A stretch of DNA of 64,000 nucleotides, taken from Limnohabitans sp. (GTDB lineage: Bacteria; Pseudomonadota; Gammaproteobacteria; Burkholderiales; Burkholderiaceae_C). The DNA lies in NCBI GenBank assembly GCA_030158125.1, contig JAOATL010000012.1:186001-250000 (forward strand), given 5' to 3'. This document shows positions 17,452-27,502 of this stretch, one piece after another (position 1 is the stretch's first letter; every line of letters begins with the position of its first letter). The notes below the pieces were generated by a model that searched no databases, was not told the origin of the DNA, and worked only from the letters and a program-made list of their open reading frames with translations. The position numbers and the translations under genes are program-made.

Positions 17452-20400
17452 ATGGCCCACGCATTTCAACCAGGATTCATGGTCTTCCATGGCAACCGCC
17501 TGGAAGACCTGCGCGATCTCACGGTGGGCTTGATTCGCAACAATCCATTGCCCCCTTTGGTGCCAGAAACCTTGCTGGTCCAAAGCAATGGCATGAAGCA
17601 CTGGCTCGAAATGGCGCTGGCAGATGACAGTGCCTTGGGCATTTGCGCGGCCACGCAAACCGAGTTGCCTTCCAGTTTCATTTGGCGCATGTACCGTTTG
17701 CTCTTGGGCAACGATGTGGTGCCTGTGGCCATGCCCTTTGACAAACAAGCGTTGGTCTGGCGCTTATGGCGTTTGTTGCCGGCGTTTGCGCAAACGCACC
17801 AAGTGGCGCCCTTGCTGGCGTATGTCAGCAACGATGTCTTGGGTCGTCAGCGTTACCAGTTGGCCCAGCAAGTGGCTGACGTGTTTGATGGTTATCAAAG
17901 CTATCGCGCCGATTGGCTAGATGATTGGGCCAAAGGTCAATTTGTGCTGCATCACCTAGGTGAACGCAGAGCGCTTGCGCCCGAGCATCTTTGGCAAGCT
18001 CAGTTGTGGCAGTTGTTGCAAGACGATGTGTTGCAAACGCAATCACCCGAGCTTGCAGCGCAATGTCTGTCGCGTTCTGAGGTGCATGCGCAGTTCATGC
18101 GCAAAATTGAGCAGCCTCATGCCGTGATGCCAGAGGGCTTGCCACCACGCATTGTGGTCTTTGGCATTTCTAACTTGCCATTGCAAGTGGTGGAGGCTTT
18201 GGCTGCCTTGGGTCGTTGGTGCCAAGTCATTCTGATGGTGCAAAACCCCTGCCAAGAATATTGGGGCCATGACATGGACTTGGTGGCCCAGAAGCATTCC
18301 TTGTTGGCTTCTTGGGGGCAACAAGGCCGTGATTATTTGCACGCACTTGAGCGCTTTGATCAACCTGCGCATGCAATGGGTTTGATGAGCAAACAAAGTT
18401 TTTTTTCAGAGCCTGCAGACATACCGACACCGACACGACTGCAGCAAGTTCAATCTGATATTTTGAACTTGAATCCCATGCCCGATGCACCCGAGCCTTT
18501 GCCTGACGACGGCAGTCTTCAAATGGTGCAAGCCCATTCTGCCCAGCGCGAGGTTGAAATATTGCACGATCGCCTGTGGGACTGGTTCGATCAGAATCCC
18601 ACCTGGAAGCCCACCGATGTGATGGTGATGGTGCCGGACATGGCCACGTTTGCATCGCACATTCAAGCCGTGTTTGGTCGTTTTCCTGCGCAGCATCCAC
18701 GCCACATTCCGTTTTCTGTGGCCGACACCACGCCAAGGCAGGTTCCCTTGGTGCAAGCGCTCGAGTTTTTACTCAATTTGCCAGAAGCGCGTGTGACCTT
18801 GTCTGACTGGCTCAGCCTGTTTGAAGTGACGGCAGTGCGAACAAAATTTCAGATGGACGAGTCTGAAGTGCAAACCCTTAAAAATTGGTTGCAGGCAGCC
18901 GCAGTTCGATGGGGGCTGGATCCTGCGCACCGTCAAAAATGGGGCGTGCCCAGCAACATTCCCCATGCGCAGCAAAATACATGGGTCTATGGTCTCGAGC
19001 GCTTGCTTCTGGGTTACGCCGCTGGTCAGGTCGATGGCATGGCTTCTTGGCAGGGTGTTTTGCCGCTCCCGCAAGTGGCAGGCTTGAGTGCACTCAAAGT
19101 GGGGCACTTGGCCGAATGGGTAGAGGCTGTGGCCATCAGCTTGGAACAATTGAACGCCTCACACACCCCCTTAGGCTGGTGCGCTGTGATGCATGCGCTG
19201 ATGGCGAGATTTTTTGAAGCAGACAACGAAGCCGATGAGCGCATGCTCTTGCGCTTGAAGCAAGAACTCACGCAGTGGCAGTCACTTTGCGACCAAGCCG
19301 GGCTAGCAGAACCCCTGCCTTTGACGGTGGTTCGCGAGCACTGGCTCTCAGGCCTAGAGTCTGCAGGATTGCAGCAACGGTTCTTTGGCGGCGGCGTGCA
19401 GTTTTCCACCCTCATGCCCATGCGTGCCATTCCCTTCAAAGCCTTGTGCTTGCTTGGCATGAACGATGGCGCCTACCCCCGTCAAAGCACGCCACGCGAT
19501 TTTGATTTGATGAACGAACACTGGCGCCCAGGCGATCGTTCCCGCCGTGAAGACGATCGTTATTTGTTCCTAGAAGCTTTTCTGTCAGCGCGCCAAAAGT
19601 TGTACATCAGCTGGCAAGGTCGCAGGTCGACCGACAACCAAGCCATGCCGCCTTCCGTTTTGGTCTCGCAGTTGCGCGACACCCTCAAGGCCCGCTTCGC
19701 GCCAGAAACACCGGCCGTCTTGCAACCCTTGCAAGCTTTCTCTGCGCAATACTTCAAACCCAATGCGGCTTTTTTCACCTACGCAGACGATTGGGAAAAA
19801 GCACAACAAGCCCCATCCCAACCGCAGTTGGCTTCCATCTTTCCAGCCATGCTCGAGGGGGAGTTGCCTCTCATTGCTGAGTGGCCGTTGAGAGAATGCT
19901 TGCGCATGCTCAAACAACCCGTAGAGGTCTATTGGCGCAGTCGGCTCGGCGTGCAATTGAACGGGCCTGAAGCGTCGTTGCAAGACGATGAAAACTTTGT
20001 ACTCACAGGTTTAGATCGCTATGCCTTGGGTCGCGCTCTGCTTGAAGCCAATGACATTGACCAACAACTCGAAGCTGAAAACTTGAAGGGTGCATTGCCC
20101 ATGGGCGCTGCGGGCCAGATGGTGTTGAAACAGCAATACGAAGTTGCGCTGCGAGTCAAAGACCGCGCATCATCGTATTTAGAGCTATACCCCATTGAAT
20201 TGCCAACTCAATCGATTGAACTTGGTGTGCGCATGCCCTGGGGGGATGTACGCATCAGCGCCGAGATGGCGGGTTTACGCCAAGGCCATGCGGGCTTCTT
20301 GCAAATCACCAGCAGGCCAGGCGCTGTTGCAACAGGTCAGAAGGACCAGCAAACCGCTCGCGCCGATGTCTTGATCAACTTGTGGCCCCAGCATGTGCTG

Positions 20401-20826
20401 TTGTGTGCGGCAGGATGGAACGTGCGCACCGTGGCGGTAGGACTTGATGGTGTAGCCGTCTTGGCCGCTGTTCAAGCGCAGCAAGCCCGGCAAATGTTGA
20501 TGCAGTGGCTGGTGGCCTATACCCAAGCTTGGGCACGTCCATTGCCCATCACTTGCAAGGCAGGTTTGGCGTTTGAAACCGAGCGAGCCAGACACGCGGA
20601 ATCTGACAAAGAAGTCGATCCCCATCTCGTCATCGACCTGGCCTTGGACAAAGCCAGCAAAGCTTTTCAAGACAGCTTTACAGAAGACAGCGACTTCGCG
20701 CGTTCTTTGTATGTGCAGCGTTCATTCGATAACTTTGAACCACTTCGCTTAGGCTTGCCAACCTGGGGACCCATTCTGTATGCAGACCTGATTCATGCTG
20801 CCAGCATGGAAGGTGGTGCCGCGTGA
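17452..20826 (+). CDS. recC: Exodeoxyribonuclease V gamma subunit
   Basis: RecC, 1124 residues, the Chi-recognition and scaffold subunit of RecBCD, which processes double-strand breaks for recombination. Family landmarks: VFHGNRLEDLRDL at the N-terminus, LLVQSNGMKHWLEMAL near 45, the degenerate helicase region with PTDVMVMVPDM near 390, and the GMNDGAYPR...FDLM block near 670-690. Start at ATG 17452; another ATG at 17479 would remove nine residues. It overlaps recB by 4 bases (GTGA), and the order recC-recB-recD is usual. Confidence 0.96.
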   Translation: MAHAFQPGFMVFHGNRLEDLRDLTVGLIRNNPLPPLVPETLLVQSNGMKHWLEMALADDSALGICAATQTELPSSFIWRMYRLLLGNDVVPVAMPFDKQALVWRLWRLLPAFAQTHQVAPLLAYVSNDVLGRQRYQLAQQVADVFDGYQSYRADWLDDWAKGQFVLHHLGERRALAPEHLWQAQLWQLLQDDVLQTQSPELAAQCLSRSEVHAQFMRKIEQPHAVMPEGLPPRIVVFGISNLPLQVVEALAALGRWCQVILMVQNPCQEYWGHDMDLVAQKHSLLASWGQQGRDYLHALERFDQPAHAMGLMSKQSFFSEPADIPTPTRLQQVQSDILNLNPMPDAPEPLPDDGSLQMVQAHSAQREVEILHDRLWDWFDQNPTWKPTDVMVMVPDMATFASHIQAVFGRFPAQHPRHIPFSVADTTPRQVPLVQALEFLLNLPEARVTLSDWLSLFEVTAVRTKFQMDESEVQTLKNWLQAAAVRWGLDPAHRQKWGVPSNIPHAQQNTWVYGLERLLLGYAAGQVDGMASWQGVLPLPQVAGLSALKVGHLAEWVEAVAISLEQLNASHTPLGWCAVMHALMARFFEADNEADERMLLRLKQELTQWQSLCDQAGLAEPLPLTVVREHWLSGLESAGLQQRFFGGGVQFSTLMPMRAIPFKALCLLGMNDGAYPRQSTPRDFDLMNEHWRPGDRSRREDDRYLFLEAFLSARQKLYISWQGRRSTDNQAMPPSVLVSQLRDTLKARFAPETPAVLQPLQAFSAQYFKPNAAFFTYADDWEKAQQAPSQPQLASIFPAMLEGELPLIAEWPLRECLRMLKQPVEVYWRSRLGVQLNGPEASLQDDENFVLTGLDRYALGRALLEANDIDQQLEAENLKGALPMGAAGQMVLKQQYEVALRVKDRASSYLELYPIELPTQSIELGVRMPWGDVRISAEMAGLRQGHAGFLQITSRPGAVATGQKDQQTARADVLINLWPQHVLLCAAGWNVRTVAVGLDGVAVLAAVQAQQARQMLMQWLVAYTQAWARPLPITCKAGLAFETERARHAESDKEVDPHLVIDLALDKASKAFQDSFTEDSDFARSLYVQRSFDNFEPLRLGLPTWGPILYADLIHAASMEGGAA

Positions 20827-23800
20827 AACCCTTGACCACCCAAAAACTCGATGTGTTGACTTTGCCACTGCAAGGCATCCAACTCATTGAGGCCAGTGCC
20901 GGCACTGGTAAAACATGGACTTTGGCGGCATTGTATGTGCGGCTGATCTTGGGGCATGGTTGGCAAGGGCAGGGCTTGATGCCGCCGCAAATTTTGGTCA
21001 TGACCTTCACGGAGGCTGCCACGGCCGAGCTGCGCGATCGCATTCGCGCGCGTTTGACCCAAGCTGCGCAGTTTTTCAGGGGTCAACAAAAAGAAGAAGT
21101 TGCAGATGATTTCTTGCGGCATCTGCAAGCCAGCTTGGGCACGGATCGCAACAGCCACCATGCAGCGCGCTTGGAAGAGGCTGCGCAATGGATGGACGAA
21201 GCGGCCATCTACACCATTCACAGCTGGTCAAGTCGCATGTTGCGGCAGCATGCCTTTGACAGTCAAAGTTTGTTTGATCAAACACGGTTAGATGATGCAC
21301 CCGCTTTGAAACTGAAGTTGGCCAAAGATTATTGGCGTGAATTTGTGTACCCCTTGGAAGCCAAGCAATTGGGTGCCTTGAAGGCCTTGGGTGCAAGCCC
21401 TGAGGCCTTGCTCAAGAACATGCAATCGCTGTGGCAAAAATTTGAAAAGATACCTGGTGGTTTTCCGGATGCATCGCAAGACCCCGATCCGAAGTCGGCA
21501 TTGACCGCCTGGGCGCAGTGGCAAGAGCGATGTTTGCATTTGGAGTCTACGGCGCGCCAATTGCTGGCCACGCACATGCAAACCGCATTGTCCTTCATGG
21601 CCAAGGCGTTAGACAAAGACCTCAAAGGCAATGTCTACATTGCTAAAAAGCACGTCTACTTTGTATCGCATTTGTCTGAGTGGGCTTCGGGCGAAGAAGC
21701 GGACATCGAGGTTTTGAAAAAATTCACGTTGGAGAAGCTCAATGCCAGCTTGAAAAAAGACGCACCTCCCATCGAAGATCTGAGTGGTGTTTGGTCAGCC
21801 ATCGGTGAATGGATGGCGCAACGCGATGCAGAGCCTAACGTGGGTATTGATTTACTGCAACATGCCGCCGTTCAAGTGGGGCGTGCTTATTTGCAGCAAA
21901 AGAAGCGCCTGGCAAGTTTTGATTTTTCTGATCTGTTGCAACGCTTGCATGCCGCACTTCACGCGTCAGGCAGTCGCTTGCCAGACATCATTAGCGCGCA
22001 GTTTCCGGTGGCCATGGTCGACGAGTTTCAAGACACCGATCCTTGGCAATACGAATCGTTGTCGCGCATTTATGGTTCCGGTCCATCCACAATCGCCGCT
22101 ACCGAGCAAGCCGCCAGTGCCTTTTTGATGATCGGTGATCCAAAGCAAGCCATTTACAGTTTTCGCGGTGCCGACTTGCAAACCTATCTGAATGCACGTC
22201 ACACGGCTGAATCAATTTGGACGCTGACAGAAAACTTCCGATCAAGCCAAGAAGTGGTCAATGCGGTCAACCATGTGTTTGGTGCTGCTCATACGCCCTT
22301 TGGCGAGGTGCCGTTCGAGCACGTCCAAACGCCAACACCCGCCAAGGCGACAAGCCTTCGTTTGGCCAATGGTCAAAAATGTCCTGCGTTCACCGTCTGG
22401 CATTTGGCAGTCGACAAGCCGCTCAGCGGCACCCACTACAGCGATCAGATGGCACAGATTTGCGCCACCCAAATGGTCTCCCTGTTGAATGACCGCGTGG
22501 CGCAGCCCGGCCAAATGGCGGTGTTGGTCAGAGATGGCAATGAAGCCAAAAAAATTCGCCAGGCGCTGGCCGAGCGCGGTGTCCGCAGTGTGTACTTGTC
22601 AGATCGCGACAGTGTGTATGCCACCCGAGAAGCGCTCGATTTGGCGTGCATCTTGGAAGCTGTCTTGCAGGCTCGTAATGCCAAGCTGCTTCGCGCCGCC
22701 CTGACCACGCGGACCCTGTGCCTTAGCCTGTCTGAAATTGAGCAAGTGTTCACGGCGGAAGATGCGTGGGACATTTGGGTGGAGCGGTTCAATGCATGGC
22801 ATCACACTTGGCAGCGTCAAGGCTTTTTGCCCATGCTCTACAAAATGGTGCATGAGCAAGACATTGGCCGGCGCATGCAAGCACAAGGCGATACCGCCGA
22901 AAGGCGTTTAACAAATCTTTTGCATTTGGGAGAGTTGTTGCAATCGGCCAGTCTCAGCTTGCAAGGCGAAACTGCACTTCTGCGTTTCTTGACCGATCAA
23001 TTGGCCAACCCCCAAGCGCAAGGTGAGGCGGCTCAAATGCGATTGGAGACCGATGCAGAGTTGGTGCAAGTGATCACCTTTCACAAAGCCAAAGGCTTGC
23101 AGTACCCCTTGGTCTTTTTGCCCTTTGTGTCCAATTTCAGAGAAGACAAAGACGATTCACTCAGATCGTCTGAAGAACGTTTGCAAGAGGATATTCGGTT
23201 GTTGTATGTGGCACTCACGCGTGCGCAACAAGCCATGTGGCTGGGTGTGGCCAAACGCAAAGATGATTTCAAAGCCAAAGAGGCGCAAGCCCAAAGCGCG
23301 ATCAGTGTTTTGCTGGGTCGAACGTCAGCCGATGATTTGCAAGACAAATTGCAGGCATGGGCAAGTTGTCAAGACATCGCACTTGTCAGTGCACCTGAAG
23401 CCGACGCCAACCTGTATGAGCCCCTTCAATCGACTCTGGCAGAGGCCCCAACGCCTGCAAGGCAACCCAAGCGCACATTGCCACGCGCCGGATGGACAGC
23501 CAGTTTCAGTGCGCTCACGCGCAATTTAACGGACGACCATTCAGCGTCAGCCGATTCAGGTTTGGCACGCGAAGCTCGCTGGTTAGATGCCCAAATTGAC
23601 AATGCCGTTGACAACGACGTTCAAAGCGAATCTTCCGAGACCGACGGCCTGCACGAAGTAGACGTTGTGGCTGTCCAAGCCACACCGCTTTACAACGACT
23701 TTCCCGCTGGCAGCGCCTACGGCACTTTGTTGCACGACATCTTTGAATGGCAACTCAAAGAAGCTTGGCCCTTGCTGCAAGAAGAACCGTTGGTGCCCCC

Positions 23801-24479
23801 CGAAACCAAGCTTCGCTGGCAGCGTTGGTGGCAAACCCAAGCCGACAGCCTGCAACTCAGCCCCGAGCACCAAAGCCTGTGCCTCCAACTCGTTCGCCAT
23901 TGCGCCACTTCCCAATTGAGCCTCTCGGGTTCAAGTCAATTGGGGTCAGAGCAACATTGTTTGAGCTTGTCGCAGCTCAATGGTCACAACGCTTGGCCCG
24001 AAATGGGCTTTACATTCAAAACGCATGGCCTCTCCACACAGCACATGGATCGCTTGATTTGCGAGGTGGTGCAGCCAGGACAAACGCGTCCCAGTTTGCA
24101 AGCGCAACAGCTGAATGGTTTGCTCACGGGTTTCATGGACATCGTGTTTGAACACAAGGGCCGTTATTACGTGCTCGATTACAAATCGAACAAGTTGCCC
24201 AACTACACCCCGGGCAGCATCACTGGCAGCATGCTCAGCCATCGCTACGATGTGCAATACACCTTGTACATTTTGGCTGTCCATCGACTTTTAAAGTCCC
24301 GCTTGAAAAATTACAGCTACGAACAACACATGGGTGGCGCCATCTACCTTTACTTGCGCGGCATTGACCAAGTGGGGCAGGGTGTCTATTTCAGTCGACC
24401 GCCTTTTGAACTCATTCAGGCGCTCGACGACGCTTTCAAGTTGCATCAGCCTGCCGCGGTCAAGGGAGTCGATGCATGA
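20823..24479 (+). CDS. recB: Exodeoxyribonuclease V beta subunit
   Basis: RecB, 1218 residues: 3'-5' helicase plus nuclease. Walker A in IEASAGTGKTWTLAAL near residue 24, VDEFQDTDPWQYESL (Walker B) near 400, MIGDPKQAIYSFRGAD near 440, ITFHKAKGLQYPLVFLP near 750. The C-terminal nuclease domain has His971 in YGTLLHDIFE, Asp1106 and the Asp1119-Tyr-Lys1121 signature. Starts with GTG, coupled to recC. Residues 1039-1046 (QLGSEQHC), between the first and second nuclease motifs, are encoded by a 21-base stretch nearly identical to the end of the palindrome at 55606-55758. Confidence 0.97.
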   Translation: MKPLTTQKLDVLTLPLQGIQLIEASAGTGKTWTLAALYVRLILGHGWQGQGLMPPQILVMTFTEAATAELRDRIRARLTQAAQFFRGQQKEEVADDFLRHLQASLGTDRNSHHAARLEEAAQWMDEAAIYTIHSWSSRMLRQHAFDSQSLFDQTRLDDAPALKLKLAKDYWREFVYPLEAKQLGALKALGASPEALLKNMQSLWQKFEKIPGGFPDASQDPDPKSALTAWAQWQERCLHLESTARQLLATHMQTALSFMAKALDKDLKGNVYIAKKHVYFVSHLSEWASGEEADIEVLKKFTLEKLNASLKKDAPPIEDLSGVWSAIGEWMAQRDAEPNVGIDLLQHAAVQVGRAYLQQKKRLASFDFSDLLQRLHAALHASGSRLPDIISAQFPVAMVDEFQDTDPWQYESLSRIYGSGPSTIAATEQAASAFLMIGDPKQAIYSFRGADLQTYLNARHTAESIWTLTENFRSSQEVVNAVNHVFGAAHTPFGEVPFEHVQTPTPAKATSLRLANGQKCPAFTVWHLAVDKPLSGTHYSDQMAQICATQMVSLLNDRVAQPGQMAVLVRDGNEAKKIRQALAERGVRSVYLSDRDSVYATREALDLACILEAVLQARNAKLLRAALTTRTLCLSLSEIEQVFTAEDAWDIWVERFNAWHHTWQRQGFLPMLYKMVHEQDIGRRMQAQGDTAERRLTNLLHLGELLQSASLSLQGETALLRFLTDQLANPQAQGEAAQMRLETDAELVQVITFHKAKGLQYPLVFLPFVSNFREDKDDSLRSSEERLQEDIRLLYVALTRAQQAMWLGVAKRKDDFKAKEAQAQSAISVLLGRTSADDLQDKLQAWASCQDIALVSAPEADANLYEPLQSTLAEAPTPARQPKRTLPRAGWTASFSALTRNLTDDHSASADSGLAREARWLDAQIDNAVDNDVQSESSETDGLHEVDVVAVQATPLYNDFPAGSAYGTLLHDIFEWQLKEAWPLLQEEPLVPPETKLRWQRWWQTQADSLQLSPEHQSLCLQLVRHCATSQLSLSGSSQLGSEQHCLSLSQLNGHNAWPEMGFTFKTHGLSTQHMDRLICEVVQPGQTRPSLQAQQLNGLLTGFMDIVFEHKGRYYVLDYKSNKLPNYTPGSITGSMLSHRYDVQYTLYILAVHRLLKSRLKNYSYEQHMGGAIYLYLRGIDQVGQGVYFSRPPFELIQALDDAFKLHQPAAVKGVDA
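23938..23958 (+). repeat. Palindrome-end motif inside recB
   Basis: This 21-mer, beginning AATTGGGGTCAGAG, matches 55609-55629 at 20 of 21 bases and the inverted arm near 55735-55755 equally. It lies in frame within recB. A chance 20/21 match in a 64 kb window is very unlikely. It may be a solitary end left by a repeat that has been absorbed into the coding sequence. Confidence 0.7.
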
Positions 24480-26452
24480 CAAAGCTTCAGCTCGGCCTGC
24501 AAAGTTTCGCCATGCCCCAGCCTGCCCATGGCATGGGGGCTTGGCCATGGACAGCCTTGGATGTGGCATGGCTGAAATTTTTGAAATCACATCAAGCCAG
24601 TTCGGATGCATTGCATGATTTGCTGGCGCTGTTGGTCAGCCATCAAATGGGGCGCGGTCATGCTTGCTTGGACCTTGAAAGTTTGTGGCAAGACGCAGCC
24701 CATTTGCTCGACTGGTCCAGTGCGCAAATCAAGTCGCTGGAACAGTTTGCAAAGCTTTCAAAAGAGCAGGATGCAGCGATTGATTTGTTTACAGCTGCCG
24801 TGAATCCATGGGCAGAAGCCGCCAAAACTTTGCCATGGGCCATGGGCGTGAATGCGCCTCTGGTGTTGTCCTTGCAAGAGGACGGTCATGTTCAACGCGT
24901 TTACCTCAGGCGGGCTTGGCAAGCCGAGCAAACCATTCAAGCGTCGATTCAATCGCGCTTGGCCGTGCCCTTTGACGTGCTGCAAGACGCTGATGAAAAA
25001 CTGACGACCTTGTTTGGTCCGGTGGGCGAGGTAACAGATTGGCAGCGCATTGCCTGTGCGAAAGCATTGCGTGCAGGTCTGACCCTTATCACGGGCGGTC
25101 CCGGCACAGGCAAAACCACCACCGTGGTTCGGCTGTTGGCGCTACTCCAGCGTGCCGCAGGCGATCATCAGCAAACATTGCGCATCCATTTGGCAGCGCC
25201 TACAGGCAAGGCGGCCAGCCGCTTGAGTGCTTCTATCCAATCGGCCTTGGCCAGCTTGCCTGAGGGGTGGGCTGAAGGCATTCCCTCCCAAGCCGTCACA
25301 TTGCATCAATTGTTGCAATACAACCCCGACGCTGCAGCCAGGCCAGCGCCTGTGTTGGCCACCGACCTGGTGGTGGTGGATGAAGCGTCCATGATTGATT
25401 TGGAACTCATGGCGCGTTTGATGCAATGTGTGCCCGCGCAGGCCCGCTTGGTTTTGCTGGGCGACAAAGATCAATTGGCCTCGGTGGAGGCAGGCGCCGT
25501 TTGGTCGCAGTTGTGCGAAGGTGCCTCGCAATCGGATGACATCACCCAAGTGCACAGCGGAAAAGCCTTTGCTTTGCCAGAACAAACAGCAGTGCTGCAT
25601 GTCAGCCGCCGTTTTCATGCCCACAGTGCCATTGGCCAATGGGCCAAGCTGATCAATGAGGGGCAGCAAGCAACGTTGAAAGCCTGTTGGCAGGCCTTGC
25701 CATACGCAGATACGATGTCTTCCATTGAAAGTCCTGATATTTTGCGCTGGCCGGACGCATGGCGTGACAGGCCGCATGCGCAATTGCATCCCGCCGTGGT
25801 CACAAGTCTTCAGGCAGGCTGGGCAAATTGGCTCTCCCAGTTGAACCCGCTGCGGCAAGCTGGCGCTGTTTGCGACAACGCACAAGCGCTGCTACTGCTC
25901 AACAGCTTTAGCGAATTTCAAGTGCTTTGCGCCCTCCGTCAAGGTGCTTGGGGCGTACAAGCCTTGAACGATCGCATTGGTCTGGCACTGGGCCTTGCCC
26001 AAAGCCGTGACAAAATTTTCCAGCAGGCTGCGTCACCAGAAGCTTGGTTCGTGGGCCGCCCCATCATGGTGACCCGCAACGACTACCACTTGAATCTGAT
26101 GAATGGTGATGTCGGTCAATGTTTGCCTACAGCCAATGGCCTTCGCGTGGCGTTCCCCGACGGCAACGGCGGTGTGAGGTGGGTGCTGCCTTCACGCTTG
26201 GATGCGGTTGAAACGGTATGGGCCATGACCGTTCACAAATCGCAGGGCTCAGAATACGACAATGTGCTGATGGTGCTGCCGGACCGTGATGCGCCTGTGC
26301 TGACGCGGGAGTTGTTGTACACCGGTGTGACACGCGCTAAGTTGCGCCTCAGCTGGTGGGTGCCGAATCCCTCTGTCTTGTTCAATGCAGTGGCGCAACG
26401 GGTGGTCCGAAGTGGCGGCTTGGCGGAAGTTCTGTTTCATCGGTCAAAATAA
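24476..26452 (+). CDS. recD: Exodeoxyribonuclease V alpha subunit
   Basis: RecD, 658 residues, the 5'-3' helicase of RecBCD. It has Walker A in ITGGPGTGKTTTVVRLL near residue 205, LAAPTGKAASRLSASI near 240, DEASMIDLELMARL (Walker B) near 303, LLGDKDQLASVEAGAV near 325, and the UvrD-like C-terminal motifs MTVHKSQGSEYDNV near 585 and LLYTGVTRAK near 613. It overlaps recB by 4 bases (ATGA), completing a fully coupled three-gene unit. Confidence 0.96.
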   Translation: MTKLQLGLQSFAMPQPAHGMGAWPWTALDVAWLKFLKSHQASSDALHDLLALLVSHQMGRGHACLDLESLWQDAAHLLDWSSAQIKSLEQFAKLSKEQDAAIDLFTAAVNPWAEAAKTLPWAMGVNAPLVLSLQEDGHVQRVYLRRAWQAEQTIQASIQSRLAVPFDVLQDADEKLTTLFGPVGEVTDWQRIACAKALRAGLTLITGGPGTGKTTTVVRLLALLQRAAGDHQQTLRIHLAAPTGKAASRLSASIQSALASLPEGWAEGIPSQAVTLHQLLQYNPDAAARPAPVLATDLVVVDEASMIDLELMARLMQCVPAQARLVLLGDKDQLASVEAGAVWSQLCEGASQSDDITQVHSGKAFALPEQTAVLHVSRRFHAHSAIGQWAKLINEGQQATLKACWQALPYADTMSSIESPDILRWPDAWRDRPHAQLHPAVVTSLQAGWANWLSQLNPLRQAGAVCDNAQALLLLNSFSEFQVLCALRQGAWGVQALNDRIGLALGLAQSRDKIFQQAASPEAWFVGRPIMVTRNDYHLNLMNGDVGQCLPTANGLRVAFPDGNGGVRWVLPSRLDAVETVWAMTVHKSQGSEYDNVLMVLPDRDAPVLTRELLYTGVTRAKLRLSWWVPNPSVLFNAVAQRVVRSGGLAEVLFHRSK

Positions 26453-26479
26453 GCCATTTACAGATCTAGCGACACTGAC

Positions 26480-27394
26480 ATGAATTTTGATGACATGGCC
26501 GACCAACTGTCGGCACACCCCGATTACAAAGTGAAACGACGCTTGGTGCCTGTTTTGAATTTTGGTCCGGGCACAGGCGGCCCCACCAAGCGTGTCTTGA
26601 TTTTGGACACCGAAACCACAGGTTTGGATTGGCGGGCCGAAAACATCATCGAGTTGGCCATGCTGGCGGTGGATGTCGATCTGCAAACGGGTAAGCCCGT
26701 GGGCGAGGTCGAGGTGTACGAAGACTTTGAAGACCCCGGTCGCCCCATTCCGCCCGAAATTGTGAAGCTCACTGGCATCACCAGCGCAGATGTCAAAGGC
26801 CAAAAATTGAACGAGGCCACCATCCAAGACATGGTGGAACGCGCCGACCTCATCGTGGCGCACAACGCTGGTTTTGACCGCCCTTTTGTTGAAAACCGAT
26901 TGGCCGTGTTTGAACACAAAGCCTGGGCTTGCTCATTTCAAGGTATCAACTGGAAAGCCCAGGGCTTGGGGTCGGCCAAGCTCGAATTTTTGTGCAGTGA
27001 GTTGGGGTGGTTTTATGAAGCCCACCGTGCCCAAGTTGACTGCCACGCCTTGCTGCGCGTTTTGACATCACCGCTAAAGACAGACAATCCAGCCGAAAGC
27101 CTTACGGGCCTTCAGCAGCTTTTCAGAGCGGCTGAAAATGCACGCACCGTGGTCAAAGCCTTCGGCTCACCCTTTGAGACCAAAGACAAGCTCAAAGCCC
27201 GAGGTTACCGCTGGGACGCAGAAGCCAGGGTTTGGTACACCGCCGTGGCATCGGCCGCGGCTTTGGATGCAGAGGCCGCATGGCTTAAATCTGAGGTTTA
27301 TGGCGGTCGTGCAGCCCGAATTGGACTTGAAACCCAGGATGCACGGGTCCAATTTTCCAGTCGAAGCGGCAAATCTGGTGATCGAGTCTTGTAA
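26480..27394 (+). CDS. DnaQ-like 3'-5' exonuclease with extra C-terminal domain
   Basis: 304 residues. DEDDh exonuclease core: ILDTETTGLDWRAE near residue 38, IVAHNAGFDRPFVENRL near 130, HRAQVDCHALLRVL near 185. Residues about 225-275 add a small domain with SPFETKDKLKARGYRWDAEA, then RVWYT. This resembles the DUF5710-like Lys-Gly-x-Arg-Trp-Asp...Trp motif. It starts 27 bases after recD and may be part of the rec transcript. It is probably a repair or RNA-processing exonuclease, not the replicative epsilon subunit. Confidence 0.85.
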   Translation: MNFDDMADQLSAHPDYKVKRRLVPVLNFGPGTGGPTKRVLILDTETTGLDWRAENIIELAMLAVDVDLQTGKPVGEVEVYEDFEDPGRPIPPEIVKLTGITSADVKGQKLNEATIQDMVERADLIVAHNAGFDRPFVENRLAVFEHKAWACSFQGINWKAQGLGSAKLEFLCSELGWFYEAHRAQVDCHALLRVLTSPLKTDNPAESLTGLQQLFRAAENARTVVKAFGSPFETKDKLKARGYRWDAEARVWYTAVASAAALDAEAAWLKSEVYGGRAARIGLETQDARVQFSSRSGKSGDRVL

Positions 27395-27502
27395 TTTGAA
27401 AGAATTCGGGGGCCAAAAGGCCAGAGGGAAGCCTCAAAGACTGGGATAATCGCGGGTTCGGGAAAATTATCTTTTCCCTCCCTTTTGAAGAGCATCCCAG
27501 CC

